The notes: a model not told the origin generated them from the sequence alone. A stretch of 64,000 nucleotides of DNA from Niastella soli (GCF_017742245.1 NZ_JAGHKO010000011.1:210464-274463), one strand, 5' to 3'; shown: positions 8,816 to 17,620, numbered from the stretch's first letter. Numbers and translations are program-made.

Positions 8816-9439
8816 TTAAGCGGTGATATTCAAGTTTTGGCAGCTCTCTGTAGTAACCTTTAAAAAACCACATAGTAGTAGTAGCGCCAACACATCACGG
8901 TCACGAAGCCTGATCTTTAATAATTGAATGGCCCTTACTTTTTGATTCCTAACGGTATGAATAGAAATGTTCAGCAGATTTGCTATTTCCTGGTTCCTTA
9001 ATCCTTCCAGGTATCCCATTTTAAGCACCTTTCGGCATTGTTCAGGCAGATTGTTGATCTCTTGCATTATTTCTTTTAATACTTCCGCCCTGATCATTTC
9101 ATTTAAAACAAACTCTTCTTTTTCGCCCATTAGGTAGGCCAATTGCTTTTTGCTGAGAGAATCGCGTTTGGCTTGTTTTAAATGATTCAAACAGGCATTA
9201 CGTACCGTGATGTACATAAAGGCCTTTATATTTTGCGTGGTCTCAAAATCAGACCGCTTATTCCATAGTTTAATAAAAGATTCACCAACAATATCTTCTG
9301 CAGCAGCTCTGTCGGTAAGCAGGCGTTCGGCAAAAAGGCATAACGGACTGTAAAACTGCTTTAACAGCGTTTGTAATGCCTCGGGACCCCCATTTTTTAA
9401 AGTATCGATGATATCATTTTCCGACTGAACTGAACGCAT
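8816..9439 (-). CDS. ECF-type RNA polymerase sigma factor (sigma-70 family)
   Basis: A 207-aa protein with region 2 at about 25-95 (LCLFAERLLTDRAAAEDIVGESFIKLWNKR, then AFMYITVRNACLNHLKQ) and region 4 at about 130-185 (LPEQCRKVLKMGYLEGLRNQEIANLLNISIHTVRNQ, a helix-turn-helix for the -35 element). The length fits Bacteroidota ECF sigma factors paired with FecR proteins. The C-terminal tail (LALLLLCGFLKVTTESC) is hydrophobic and slightly longer than usual. The nearest same-strand fecR is 2.4 kb downstream and is the obvious partner candidate. No TonB-dependent receptor lies nearby, so the inducing signal cannot be deduced. Confidence 0.93.
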   Translation of the reverse strand: MRSVQSENDIIDTLKNGGPEALQTLLKQFYSPLCLFAERLLTDRAAAEDIVGESFIKLWNKRSDFETTQNIKAFMYITVRNACLNHLKQAKRDSLSKKQLAYLMGEKEEFVLNEMIRAEVLKEIMQEINNLPEQCRKVLKMGYLEGLRNQEIANLLNISIHTVRNQKVRAIQLLKIRLRDRDVLALLLLCGFLKVTTESCQNLNITA

Positions 9440-9966
9440 TAGAAAGTGAGTTTTTCTACCTTGGTTAAAAAGTCAGTTTAATTTACAATAAGTTACGGTA
9501 AATACTAAACGTTTTGTGTATATGGCATGCTATTCTTTTCTTTATTTCTGGTTCAGGACGCATGGGGATACTGGCAAAAATTAGATAAAATAAGATAAGG
9601 AAGGTCGATCGTGATCTGCTACCGGAAAATAAATGGATAACCGGGTGGTAGTAACTGCAAATTAATATTATAATAATCTTTATGAGTACAAGATTACACG
9701 TAAAAAACAAATTCTCAAAATCAAGTATAGATTAAGGTGACTCCGTTACCGCACAAATTATCTTATAAAACGCACATAATGACAGGAATCGTATCGTGCT
9801 TGCTGCATTTACTGATTATGATCAGTACGCAAAAACAATATTGCAATAAATGTATGCCAAAATGTGTGTTGTTAACGAAATTGGGTTTAAACACCTTTTT
9901 TAGTCTTCCCAACGATCGACCTTCCTTTCGCTTCTTGTCGCTGCCCTTTGCCAAACTGTTAGAAAC
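9440..9966. other. 527-bp intergenic region between the ECF sigma gene and the RES toxin gene
   Basis: It is AT-rich and carries the upstream region of the sigma gene. Short frames of up to 80 codons exist on both strands, but they have no domain-like content and one overlaps the end of the RES gene. I see no terminator or repeat that I can support. Confidence 0.4.
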
Positions 9967-10404
9967 TTACCCCTTGTAACTGATTACCTCCGTTATTTTT
10001 ACCAAATTGATCAGGTGATGATTTGTATTCAATACAAAATTGTATTCCTGCTCAATGATGGGCGATGGGATCTTAAAAAGCAAATGATCTGCCTCTGCCA
10101 ACAACAAAGAACCCAGGTCCCGGTTTTCCTTGCTATATGGCCGCTGTAACCAGTTGACTGGTAAGTCGCTGACCTGGAATGTTCGAATGGAATGCTCGGG
10201 TACGTCAAAGGTGATATAAGAAAGGGCAGGGGGCATGGTTTCCAGGCTTGTATGCCGGCTGTATTCCAGTAATGAAAGCGCCCGGCTTTCCGACAGATAA
10301 ATACAGGGAACACCTAAATAGTTCCATCTGCCACCATTCATTTTGGCGCCCACCCCCGTTAGGTCATGGGCATGTTTCGTTTTTCCAATCCTGTAAAGCT
10401 GCAT
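9967..10404 (-). CDS. RES-domain toxin of a type II toxin-antitoxin pair
   Basis: A 145-aa protein spanning one RES domain. It begins MQLYRIGKTKHAHDLTGVGAKMNGGRWNYLG, with the conserved N-terminal Arg and the GG-RWN motif, followed by IYLSESRALSLLEYSRH, which supplies the conserved Ser and Glu. Characterised RES toxins degrade or ADP-ribosylate using NAD+, depleting NAD+ and stopping growth. The partner antitoxin gene lies 30 bp upstream on the same strand, the usual antitoxin-toxin order for this family. The fold and partner assignment are secure; the exact chemistry of this protein is inferred. Confidence 0.9.
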   Translation of the reverse strand: MQLYRIGKTKHAHDLTGVGAKMNGGRWNYLGVPCIYLSESRALSLLEYSRHTSLETMPPALSYITFDVPEHSIRTFQVSDLPVNWLQRPYSKENRDLGSLLLAEADHLLFKIPSPIIEQEYNFVLNTNHHLINLVKITEVISYKG

Positions 10405-10434
10405 ATGCCAATTGCCGTTAGGTTAATAATAGAA

Positions 10435-10983
10435 CTAGTACACCCCGTATTCAATACGGCCTAATTCTTTTGTTACTTCTTCAATACCGTACAGGGTATC
10501 TAACATGTCAAGGGGCGCTTTGCCACCCAGGCTCCAGCTTGGTTCCCGTATCCAGCGATTAAAGTTATCCCTGTTCTCAAATACTTCCCGCCCATAATCA
10601 AGGACTTCCGCCAAATACATTATGCGCTCACTGGTTGACCGGTCAAATTTTTCCTCGCCTTTCTTCTTAATAAGGGTGGTGCGCGAAACCGATAATAGAA
10701 CGCTTAAAGTATTGTAATCCAGATCGGTTTCTGATTTAATAGCTTCCAGTTGTTTTTTACTGATGCCATTTTTTACTATGCCGATCTTGTAATGGGAGGT
10801 GAGTGATTCAAAATTAAAAGGCCTTTTTACCGGCCCGGTTGTTGCTGACTTCTTTCCTTTTGGTGAGGGGTGAGGAGCATCTTCTGATACGAAGGATTCG
10901 ACGGAGCCTGTTGTATAGGCATTGTGTGATTCATCGCCAATAATAGCATTATTGGTTTGATGAGGATTTTTAAGCTCATTCAT
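10435..10983 (-). CDS. Xre/MbcA/ParS-type antitoxin
   Basis: A 182-aa protein. The first 55 residues are polar and probably disordered. Residues about 65-120 form an Xre-like helix-turn-helix (KQLEAIKSETDLDYNTLSVLLSVSRTTLIKKKGEEKF). Residues about 125-182 form the MbcA/ParS/Xre toxin-binding domain, ending WSLGGKAPLDMLDTLYGIEEVTKELGRIEYGVY. It neutralises the downstream RES toxin and would repress its own promoter. The C-terminal placement of the toxin-binding domain matches RES-associated antitoxins. The disordered N-terminal extension is longer than in minimal family members. Confidence 0.9.
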   Translation of the reverse strand: MNELKNPHQTNNAIIGDESHNAYTTGSVESFVSEDAPHPSPKGKKSATTGPVKRPFNFESLTSHYKIGIVKNGISKKQLEAIKSETDLDYNTLSVLLSVSRTTLIKKKGEEKFDRSTSERIMYLAEVLDYGREVFENRDNFNRWIREPSWSLGGKAPLDMLDTLYGIEEVTKELGRIEYGVY

Positions 10984-11098
10984 AAGGTTAATGGTGTTTC
11001 CACAAATTTAAAACTTTCCACCTATTGCTTACACCATTTCCCTCCCTTTCTACATTTTATTGATTCCAGGCAATTTTCCAGACAAGTTAGGGTACACG

Positions 11099-12130
11099 TT
11101 ATAGTGATGAACGTTGTGTCAGGTAAAAGGGGATCTCAATATGTTCGGTCGATTGGTCCAGTATCAGCTGCGCAGTCTTTTCTCCCATCATTTGAAAATC
11201 TGTAGAAATGGTAGTGATGCCATTGAGGATGATCTTTTTCAGTGGCGTTTCGTTGTACGAAATTACGCCTACGTGTTTGCCTACTTTTAATTTGGTGGCT
11301 AGTATTTTTTCTATCAGTATCACCAGGTCGTTCTCCATGAGGTTGATAAATACTTCTCCCTCCTTAATTGGCTCATTGGCTATATCATGTACTACTTTGT
11401 AGTTGAAGGCATATTGCTGGCAGAAACGGTAAAAACCTTTTAATATTTCAACCGGATGATACGTGTATTCGGGGAAAATGATCTTGATGGTATGGTATTT
11501 ACTCAACGGCTCCAACGATTGCTCCAGCGCATCATAAATATCTTTTTCAAAGTTCTCGTAAACGGCGCCGTATTTACCTTCAACGCCCGGTACCAGTTTA
11601 TCCATCAGGATCAGTTTCTCTTTGGGCAGGGTATTGATGATCTCGACAGCGTTTTCGCTGCCTTCGAGGAAATGTGGAATGATCACATAATGACTGTAAT
11701 CATTTTTCTTATTATGAATAAGCCGTTTAAAAAAGGCGAAGTCATTATTGTAAATATAAAAATCAACTGAGGCCATTTCGCCCAGGGAGGCCACAAACGC
11801 ATCGTAAATGATCTTTTTGTGTGGGCTCAGTTTATTGAAAAGAAGAAATATCTTTAGGTGTTGTCCTACCTCTGTGTTTTTTACAAAGTACCCTTTGCCA
11901 GGGACCGACCCCAGAATACCGATTTTTTTCAGGTGCTTGTATCCTTTTTCGGCCGTATCTCTTGAGATCTCAAATTCAAAGCTCAGTTCATTGATCGATG
12001 GCAACAGCTCATCTTTCTGGATCTTGCCTTCCCCAATAGCTTTTATAATAGAGTTGGCAAGCTGCAGGTACTTGGGCGTGGCAGAGTAATAGTCGATAAA
12101 TAAATGCTGAAATATGGAATCTTTTTTCAT
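11099..12130 (-). CDS. GntR-family regulator with LacI-like sensor domain, probable rhamnose operon regulator
   Basis: A 343-aa protein. Residues about 15-85 are a winged helix of the GntR type (YLQLANSIIKAIGEGKIQKDELLPSINELSFEFEISRDTAEKGYKHLKKIGIL, then GKGYFV). Residues about 90-340 form a periplasmic-binding-protein-like effector domain related to LacI/GalR sensors (LSPHKKIIYDAFVASLG, VGVISYNETPLKKIILNGITTISTDFQMMGEKTAQLIL). It is transcribed divergently from rhaT with 215 bp between them, the usual position for a local regulator. Rhamnose or rhamnulose is the likely effector. The Bacteroides RhaR regulator is AraC-type, so this lineage uses a different regulator class. Confidence 0.85.
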   Translation of the reverse strand: MKKDSIFQHLFIDYYSATPKYLQLANSIIKAIGEGKIQKDELLPSINELSFEFEISRDTAEKGYKHLKKIGILGSVPGKGYFVKNTEVGQHLKIFLLFNKLSPHKKIIYDAFVASLGEMASVDFYIYNNDFAFFKRLIHNKKNDYSHYVIIPHFLEGSENAVEIINTLPKEKLILMDKLVPGVEGKYGAVYENFEKDIYDALEQSLEPLSKYHTIKIIFPEYTYHPVEILKGFYRFCQQYAFNYKVVHDIANEPIKEGEVFINLMENDLVILIEKILATKLKVGKHVGVISYNETPLKKIILNGITTISTDFQMMGEKTAQLILDQSTEHIEIPFYLTQRSSL

Positions 12131-12251
12131 GATAACCTCGTCAGATGATCCGGGTGCAATAGCACCGCAACAAACAAACCATCAACCTTTTTTTAATCCT
12201 CCCAAACTTAGTTAAAAAGCTAAATATGAGCAGTTTTTTGATTAAAAAAGA

Positions 12252-12270
12252 CCATGATGGGCCATGATGG
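12252..12270. promoter_or_regulatory. Candidate operator: two adjacent CCATGATGG palindromes
   Basis: The 9-bp near-palindrome CCATGATGG occurs twice, separated by one base, in the spacer between the GntR regulator and rhaT. It lies 76 bp before the rhaT ATG. The site shape and position fit a binding site for the divergent regulator. No binding data exist, and the assignment is inference from symmetry and location. Confidence 0.4.
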
Positions 12271-12345
12271 ACTAATAATCGGTATCTTATACTTTCACCT
12301 TTTTAATCCGGCATAAGGCTGGCCATATCGAAAAAATTGCTACAA

Positions 12346-13434
12346 ATGAATGCTATTCTTGGAGTTATATTTCACTTTTTAGGCGGATTTGCAAGCGGAA
12401 GTTTTTATATACCCTACAAAAAAGTAAAGGGTTGGGCCTGGGAAAGCTATTGGATCGTAGGCGGTCTGTTTTCCTGGCTGATAGTACCACCATTAGCAGC
12501 GTGGTTAACCATTCCCAACTTTTCGGAAATTATTAGACAGGCTGGTGGTGCCACAATAGGCTATACGTTCTTATTTGGTATCCTGTGGGGAATTGGCGGA
12601 TTGACTTATGGCCTGGGCGTGCGTTACCTGGGAGTTTCGCTGGGTAGCAGCATCATCCTGGGGTTGTGTATGGTGTTCGGCTCTCTGATCCCCTCCATCT
12701 ATTACGATATTTTCCCAGCCGAAGGCAAAGATACTTTTAGTCAGCTGATAGGGAATAGCTGGGGGCAAACCGTCTTATTAGGACTGGCAGTTTGTATAAT
12801 TGGCATTATCATTTGCGGAAAGGCCGGTACCAGAAAAGAAAAGGAAGTATCAAAAGGCGGAGTAGATCCACATGGGGTGGTGACTAAGACCGAATTCAAG
12901 TTCGGCCTGGGTTTAGCGGTATCCATTATTTCGGGTGTGTTGAGCGCCTGTTTCAATTTTGGGTTGGAAGCCGGTAAGCCGATGGCAGAAGTGGCCAATA
13001 ATTTGTGGAAAGCAGCTCACGCCGGTGAGGGTGAGTTTTTATATCAGAACAACGTAACATATGTGGTAGTGTTATGGGGTGGGTTAACCACCAACTTTAT
13101 CTGGTGTATGATCCTGAATGCCCGCAACAAGACCTTTGGCGATTATACCAACAAAAAAACGCCACTGCTGAGCAATTATGTTTTTGCCGCATTGGCCGGT
13201 ACAACCTGGTTCCTGCAATTCTTCTTTTATGGCATGGGAGAAAGCAAATTGGGCAATGGCCCCAGCAGCTGGATCCTGCATATGGCCTTCATCATCTTAA
13301 CGGCCAATGCGTGGGGTTTGATCCTGAAAGAATGGGCAGGCGTAAGTAAGAAAACTAAAACAACGGTTATTATTGGCATTATTACCATCATTGCTTCCGT
13401 ATTACTGGTAGGATATGGTAACTCGCTGAAATAA
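12346..13434 (+). CDS. rhaT: L-rhamnose/proton symporter
   Basis: A 362-aa membrane protein with about ten hydrophobic segments. It starts MNAILGVIFHFLGGFASGSFYIPYKKVKGWAWESYW, which matches the N-terminal signature of RhaT. Later blocks such as GILWGIGGLTYGLGVRYLGVSLGSSI and the C-terminal NAWGLILKEWAG also fit. RhaT imports L-rhamnose with protons across the inner membrane. The ATG at 12346 is preferred over a TTG three codons upstream. It is the first gene of the rha operon, 32 bp before the fused aldolase/dehydrogenase gene. Confidence 0.94.
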   Translation: MNAILGVIFHFLGGFASGSFYIPYKKVKGWAWESYWIVGGLFSWLIVPPLAAWLTIPNFSEIIRQAGGATIGYTFLFGILWGIGGLTYGLGVRYLGVSLGSSIILGLCMVFGSLIPSIYYDIFPAEGKDTFSQLIGNSWGQTVLLGLAVCIIGIIICGKAGTRKEKEVSKGGVDPHGVVTKTEFKFGLGLAVSIISGVLSACFNFGLEAGKPMAEVANNLWKAAHAGEGEFLYQNNVTYVVVLWGGLTTNFIWCMILNARNKTFGDYTNKKTPLLSNYVFAALAGTTWFLQFFFYGMGESKLGNGPSSWILHMAFIILTANAWGLILKEWAGVSKKTKTTVIIGIITIIASVLLVGYGNSLK

Positions 13435-13466
13435 CATATACAAAGAACAAATTAAAGAACAGAACT

Positions 13467-15590
13467 ATGTCAGCAACAAGTGCAGTAAAGTTTAAGCATG
13501 TAAGCTATTTGTGGGACGATGCCAAAGCGGCCGCCCTGCAAGGCGATGAAGTAGCATTGTTAATTTACCGGAGTAATTTGCTGGGTGCCGATCTGCGCCT
13601 TACAAACTACGGCGGTGGCAATACATCTTGTAAGGCCATTGCCAAAGATCCCCTTACCGGTAAAGAAACCGAAGTGATGTGGATCAAAGGCTCAGGTGGT
13701 GACCTGGGTACTATGAAGAAAAGCGGTCTTGCTGCTTTATATGTTGAGCGTTTACGCAGCCTGAAAAACGTTTACCGCGGTATCGAGCATGAAGATGAAA
13801 TGGTAGAACTGTTCAATCATTGCATTTTTGACCTGGCTTCAAAAGCCCCTTCTATCGATACCCCGCTGCATGGTTTCCTTCCTTTCAAACACATCGATCA
13901 CCTGCATCCTGATGCAGCCATCGCTATTGCCGCTGCAAAAGATGGAAAGAAAATAACACAGGAATTATTTAATGGAACAATAGGCTGGGTTGAATGGCAG
14001 CGTCCTGGTTTCGACCTTGGGTTGAAACTGGCGAAATGCCTGGAAGAAAACCCCGGCATCCGTGGCATCATGCTCGGTTCACATGGTTTGTTCACCTGGG
14101 GTGATACTGCTTACGAAAGCTATATCAATACTCTGGAAGTAATTGAACGCTGTGCTGAATACATTGAAGAGAACGTAAGCAAACAAAAAGCCGTTTTCGG
14201 TGGTGCTAAAATTCAGTCACTGCCCGCAGCACAACGTACTTCACAAGCCGCTGCACTGGCGCCTGTATTGCGTGGTTTCTGCAGCAGCTATCAGAAAATG
14301 GTTGGCCACTTCACCGATGATGAAAGAGTATTGAACTTCATCAACTCAAACGATCTCGACAGACTGGCTCCCATGGGTACCAGCTGCCCCGATCACTTCT
14401 TGCGTACAAAGATCAGTCCGCTGGTGTTGAACCTGACACCTGGTGAAGACCTGAGCGACGTAAACAAGATCAAAGAGAAACTGACACCACAGTTCGAAGC
14501 GTACCGCGCTATGTATGCAGATTACTACAATACCTGCAAACATCCCAACAGCCCGGCCATGCGCGACCCCAACCCAGTGGTTATCCTGTACCCTGGTGTA
14601 GGTATGTTCACTTTCTCAAAAGACAAACAAACTGCCCGCGTAGCAGCGGAGTTCTACATCAACGCCATTAATGTAATGCGTGGTGCAGAAGCTATTTCAT
14701 CATATACTTCGTTACCCCGTCAGGAAGCTTTTAACATTGAGTACTGGTTACTGGAAGAAGCCAAATTGCAACGTATGCCCAAGCCCAAAGCTTTAAGTGG
14801 CCGCATTGCACTGGTAACCGGAAGTGCTGGTGGTATAGGGAAAGCTATAGCCAAAAAATTTGCCGACGAAGGCGCTTGTGTTATTATCAATGATAACGAT
14901 GCTACCCGCCTCGAAGGTGCTAAAGAAGATTTCAGTAAATCATACGGAAAAGACGTATTCGCTGCAGTTGTACTGGATGTTACCAAAGCCAGCGATATCA
15001 AAGGCGCTACCGATGCAGCAGCCCTGGCTTTCGGTGGTTTGGATATCGTAGTGAACTGCGCCGGTCTCTCAATTTCAAAACCAATTGAAGAGCATACTGA
15101 GAAAGACTGGGATATTCTGTATGATGTACTGGTAAAAGGCCAGTTCTTTGTAACCCAGGCTGGTGTTGAGGTGATGCGCAAACAGGCTATCGGCGGCGAT
15201 GTGATCAACATCGTGAGCAAGAACGCCCTCATGAGCGGTCCCAACAACGCAGGTTACGGTTCTGCCAAAGCAGCCCAGTTACACCTGAGCCGTTTGAACG
15301 CAGCTGAATTAGGAAAAGATCACATCCGGGTGAATGTAGTGAACCCCGATGCGGTTATCAGTGACAGCAAAATTTGGGAAGGTGCATGGGCTGAAGGCCG
15401 CGCCAAAGCCTATGGCATTACAGTACAGGAATTACCTGGTTACTACGCCAAACGCACTTTGCTCAACGAAATAATTTTACCCGAAGACATCGCCAATGCC
15501 TGCTTCGCAGTTACAGGTGGTTTGCTGAATAAGTCTACTGGTAACGTTATTAATGTTGATGGCGGAGTTGCTACCGCTTTTGTAAGATAA
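13467..15590 (+). CDS. rhaEW: Bifunctional rhamnulose-1-phosphate aldolase / L-lactaldehyde dehydrogenase (fused class II aldolase and SDR)
   Basis: A 707-aa fusion. Residues 1-430 are a class II aldolase/adducin-type domain: TNYGGGNTSCK near residue 45, MWIKGSGGDLG near 72, a DTPLHGFLPFKHIDHLHPDA metal-binding stretch near 130-150 and GIMLGSHGLFTWG near 200. Residues about 445-707 are a short-chain dehydrogenase with the GSAGGIGKAIA NAD-binding loop, a NCAGLS motif and a YGSAKAA catalytic Tyr/Lys. The aldolase splits L-rhamnulose-1-phosphate into DHAP and L-lactaldehyde, and the dehydrogenase half converts lactaldehyde onward, mostly to lactate. This fusion replaces separate RhaD and FucO/AldA enzymes. 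The neighbouring rhaT and rhaM support the assignment. Confidence 0.93.
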   Translation: MSATSAVKFKHVSYLWDDAKAAALQGDEVALLIYRSNLLGADLRLTNYGGGNTSCKAIAKDPLTGKETEVMWIKGSGGDLGTMKKSGLAALYVERLRSLKNVYRGIEHEDEMVELFNHCIFDLASKAPSIDTPLHGFLPFKHIDHLHPDAAIAIAAAKDGKKITQELFNGTIGWVEWQRPGFDLGLKLAKCLEENPGIRGIMLGSHGLFTWGDTAYESYINTLEVIERCAEYIEENVSKQKAVFGGAKIQSLPAAQRTSQAAALAPVLRGFCSSYQKMVGHFTDDERVLNFINSNDLDRLAPMGTSCPDHFLRTKISPLVLNLTPGEDLSDVNKIKEKLTPQFEAYRAMYADYYNTCKHPNSPAMRDPNPVVILYPGVGMFTFSKDKQTARVAAEFYINAINVMRGAEAISSYTSLPRQEAFNIEYWLLEEAKLQRMPKPKALSGRIALVTGSAGGIGKAIAKKFADEGACVIINDNDATRLEGAKEDFSKSYGKDVFAAVVLDVTKASDIKGATDAAALAFGGLDIVVNCAGLSISKPIEEHTEKDWDILYDVLVKGQFFVTQAGVEVMRKQAIGGDVINIVSKNALMSGPNNAGYGSAKAAQLHLSRLNAAELGKDHIRVNVVNPDAVISDSKIWEGAWAEGRAKAYGITVQELPGYYAKRTLLNEIILPEDIANACFAVTGGLLNKSTGNVINVDGGVATAFVR

Positions 15591-15602
15591 ATTTCCAGAG
15601 AT

Positions 15603-15682
15603 AGGAAGTAAGATGTAAGAAGTAAGAAGAGGTTTTCGAACCTGTATTTCCTACTTCCTACCTCATACTTCCTACTTCTGTT
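15603..15682 (+). repeat. Intercistronic inverted repeat, aldolase-rhaM spacer
   Basis: A purine arm made of GGAAGTA/AGAAGTA words is followed by a perfect AGGTT-TTCG-AACCT mini-hairpin (15630-15643). A pyrimidine arm of CTACTTCC/CATACTTCC words comes next. In the transcript this would form a long imperfect stem-loop between the aldolase and mutarotase genes. It lacks a U-tract. Confidence 0.65.
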
Positions 15683-15735
15683 TCTTAATAAGTATAGGAA
15701 TCACTTTAAAAGATCGAGCACAAAAAACATTGCTT

Positions 15736-16050
15736 ATGCCACGTATAGGAATCAAGATGCAACTCTTTAAGGGACAGGAAGCAGAGTACAAAAAACGTCA
15801 CGATGCCCTGTGGCCCGAACTAAAGGAATTATTGCACGCAACCGGCATAAGCGAATATTCGATCTTTTTGGATGAGACCACCAACAGCCTGTTTGGCGTT
15901 TTAAACATAAACGACCCCGCTGCGTTGGACAATTTACCCGCTCACCCCGTTATGCAAAAATGGTGGGCGTACATGAAAGATATTATGGAGAGTAATGCAG
16001 ATAATTCACCCATTAGCATTCCGTTAAAAGAGGTGTTTTATTTGCCCTAG
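15736..16050 (+). CDS. rhaM: L-rhamnose mutarotase
   Basis: A 104-aa protein of the family's usual length, start MPRIGIKMQLFKGQEAEYKKRHDALWPELKELL. The H-x-x-(I/L)WPE motif (RHDALWPE near residues 22-29), YSIFLD near 44 and the late PVMQKWWAYMKDIM block are diagnostic of RhaM/YiiL. It interconverts alpha and beta anomers of L-rhamnose so that the isomerase receives its preferred form. The ATG at 15736 is chosen over a TTG two codons upstream. The flanking spacers (145 and 174 bp) are unusually long for an operon and are filled by inverted repeats. Confidence 0.95.
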   Translation: MPRIGIKMQLFKGQEAEYKKRHDALWPELKELLHATGISEYSIFLDETTNSLFGVLNINDPAALDNLPAHPVMQKWWAYMKDIMESNADNSPISIPLKEVFYLP

Positions 16051-16056
16051 GAAGAA

Positions 16057-16170
16057 GAAGTAAGAAGTAGGTGGTAAGAAGAAAGCAGCGTTCGCCATTT
16101 TTGAGCTCGCTATTAGTTCTTAACCTCGCAAATGTATTTCCTACTTCCTGCCTCAGACTTCCTACTTCAG
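16057..16170 (+). repeat. Intercistronic inverted repeat, rhaM-isomerase spacer
   Basis: A purine arm (AGAAGTAAGAAGTAGG, then GTAAGAAGAAAG, from about 16057) faces a pyrimidine arm (TTTCCTACTTCC, GACTTCCTACTTC) ending near 16168. The words are the same as in the preceding spacer (15603-15682), so the two elements are related. Confidence 0.6.
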
Positions 16171-16224
16171 TATCTTTGGTGTATAAAATTTTCATTTACA
16201 AACAATCCTCTTAAATACGATTGT

Positions 16225-17499
16225 ATGCTGATAGATAAGTACAAAATAGACGAGCACAATAATAATCTTCTTAAAGATCATAAACGCCGCTTTGATTTTG
16301 CAGCAGAAGGTGTTGCCGGTTTAGATAGTATCCTTAAAAAACTGGTCGACTTCCAGATTGCCATCCCCAGTTGGGCATTAGGCACTGGTGGTACCCGTTT
16401 TGGCCGTTTCTCCGGTGGTGGCGAGCCCCGCACACTCGAAGAAAAGATCGAGGATGTAGGTTTGTTGCATTCACTTAACAAAAGCGGTGGCGCTATCTCG
16501 CTGCACATTCCCTGGGATATTCCAAAAGACGCCAAAGCTATCAAAGCCCTGGCTGCCCAGCATGGTTTGCGCTTCGATGCCGTGAATTCCAACACGTTCC
16601 AGGATCAGCCCGATCAAAAGCACAGCTACAAATTCGGCTCTCTGCAACACGTTGATAAAGCTACCCGCAAACAGGCTATTGATCATAATATTGAAGTAAT
16701 AAAACAAGGGGTAGAACTGGGCTCAGATTCTATCACTGTTTGGTTGTCGGATGGCTCCTGCTTTCCCGGTCAGTTGAATTTCCGTAAGGCATTTCAACGC
16801 ACACTGGATAGCCTGCACGAAATTTATGCAGCGCTGCCCGATAACTTTAAAATGTTTGTTGAATACAAAGCGTTTGAACCCAACTTCTACTCAATGACAG
16901 TAGGCGACTGGGGACAATCACTGCTGTATGCCAGCAAACTGGGCCCCAAAGCTTATACGCTGGTTGACCTTGGCCACCATTTGCCCAATGCCAATATTGA
17001 GCAGATCGTAGCCCTGTTACTGAGCGAAGGCAAACTCGGCGGTTTCCACTTCAACGATTCTAAATACGGTGATGATGACCTTACTGTAGGCAGCATCAAT
17101 CCTTATCAGCTGTTCCTGATCTTTAATGAACTGGTAGAAGGTATGGATGCCCGTGGCATGCAACACGCTACCGATCTGGGTTGGATGATCGATGCATCAC
17201 ACAACGTAAAAGACCCGCTGGAAGATCTGCTGCAATCAGTAGAAGCCATCAAGATCGCTTATGCACAGGCGTTGCTGGTTGATACCAAAGCATTACAGGC
17301 TGCCCAGGATGCCAGTGATGTGGCCAAAGCACAGGAGATTTTGCAACAGGCATACCGTACCGATGTACGTGCATTGGTAGCTGAATCCCGTTTGCAAGCC
17401 GGCGCCGCATTACAGCCATTGCAATTGTACCGTCAGCTGAAAGTAAGAGAGAACTTAATAAAAGAGCGCGGTCAGAAGACCGTTGCTACTGGATTATAA
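16225..17499 (+). CDS. rhaI: L-rhamnose isomerase, RhaI-type TIM barrel
   Basis: A 424-aa sugar isomerase of the xylose isomerase-like TIM-barrel superfamily, closer to Pseudomonas stutzeri RhaI than to E. coli RhaA. Candidate metal ligands are visible in order: the Glu of MFVEYKAFEP, the Asp of YTLVDLGHH, the His of GGFHFNDSKYGDDD and the Asp of WMIDASHNVKD. It converts L-rhamnose to L-rhamnulose. The ATG at 16225 (MLIDKYKID) is chosen because the upstream in-frame extension runs through the low-complexity inverted repeat. It lies between rhaM and the kinase gene. Confidence 0.9.
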   Translation: MLIDKYKIDEHNNNLLKDHKRRFDFAAEGVAGLDSILKKLVDFQIAIPSWALGTGGTRFGRFSGGGEPRTLEEKIEDVGLLHSLNKSGGAISLHIPWDIPKDAKAIKALAAQHGLRFDAVNSNTFQDQPDQKHSYKFGSLQHVDKATRKQAIDHNIEVIKQGVELGSDSITVWLSDGSCFPGQLNFRKAFQRTLDSLHEIYAALPDNFKMFVEYKAFEPNFYSMTVGDWGQSLLYASKLGPKAYTLVDLGHHLPNANIEQIVALLLSEGKLGGFHFNDSKYGDDDLTVGSINPYQLFLIFNELVEGMDARGMQHATDLGWMIDASHNVKDPLEDLLQSVEAIKIAYAQALLVDTKALQAAQDASDVAKAQEILQQAYRTDVRALVAESRLQAGAALQPLQLYRQLKVRENLIKERGQKTVATGL

Positions 17500-17504
17500 A
17501 AACC

Positions 17505-17574
17505 GTTACAGGTTACAGGTTACACGTTGCAGGGTGGTTTTACCCCTTGAAATCTGTAACTTGTAACCTGTAAC
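17505..17574 (+). repeat. Intercistronic inverted repeat, isomerase-kinase spacer
   Basis: Two 19-nt arms (17505-17523 and 17556-17574) are reverse complements apart from one G-T wobble, built from the word GTTACAG. They enclose a 32-nt loop. The same hairpin design appears in the two preceding spacers, but with unrelated words. Confidence 0.8.
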
Positions 17575-17620
17575 TGTTTCTTAATATTACCGAACGAACT
17601 AGTGAGTGAAATAGCGACTA

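Noticed and set aside
9737..9979. An 80-codon plus-strand frame with a CNKCMPKC motif
   Set aside because: It overlaps the end of the RES gene, lacks a family, and the Cys motif alone is not evidence of a zinc protein.
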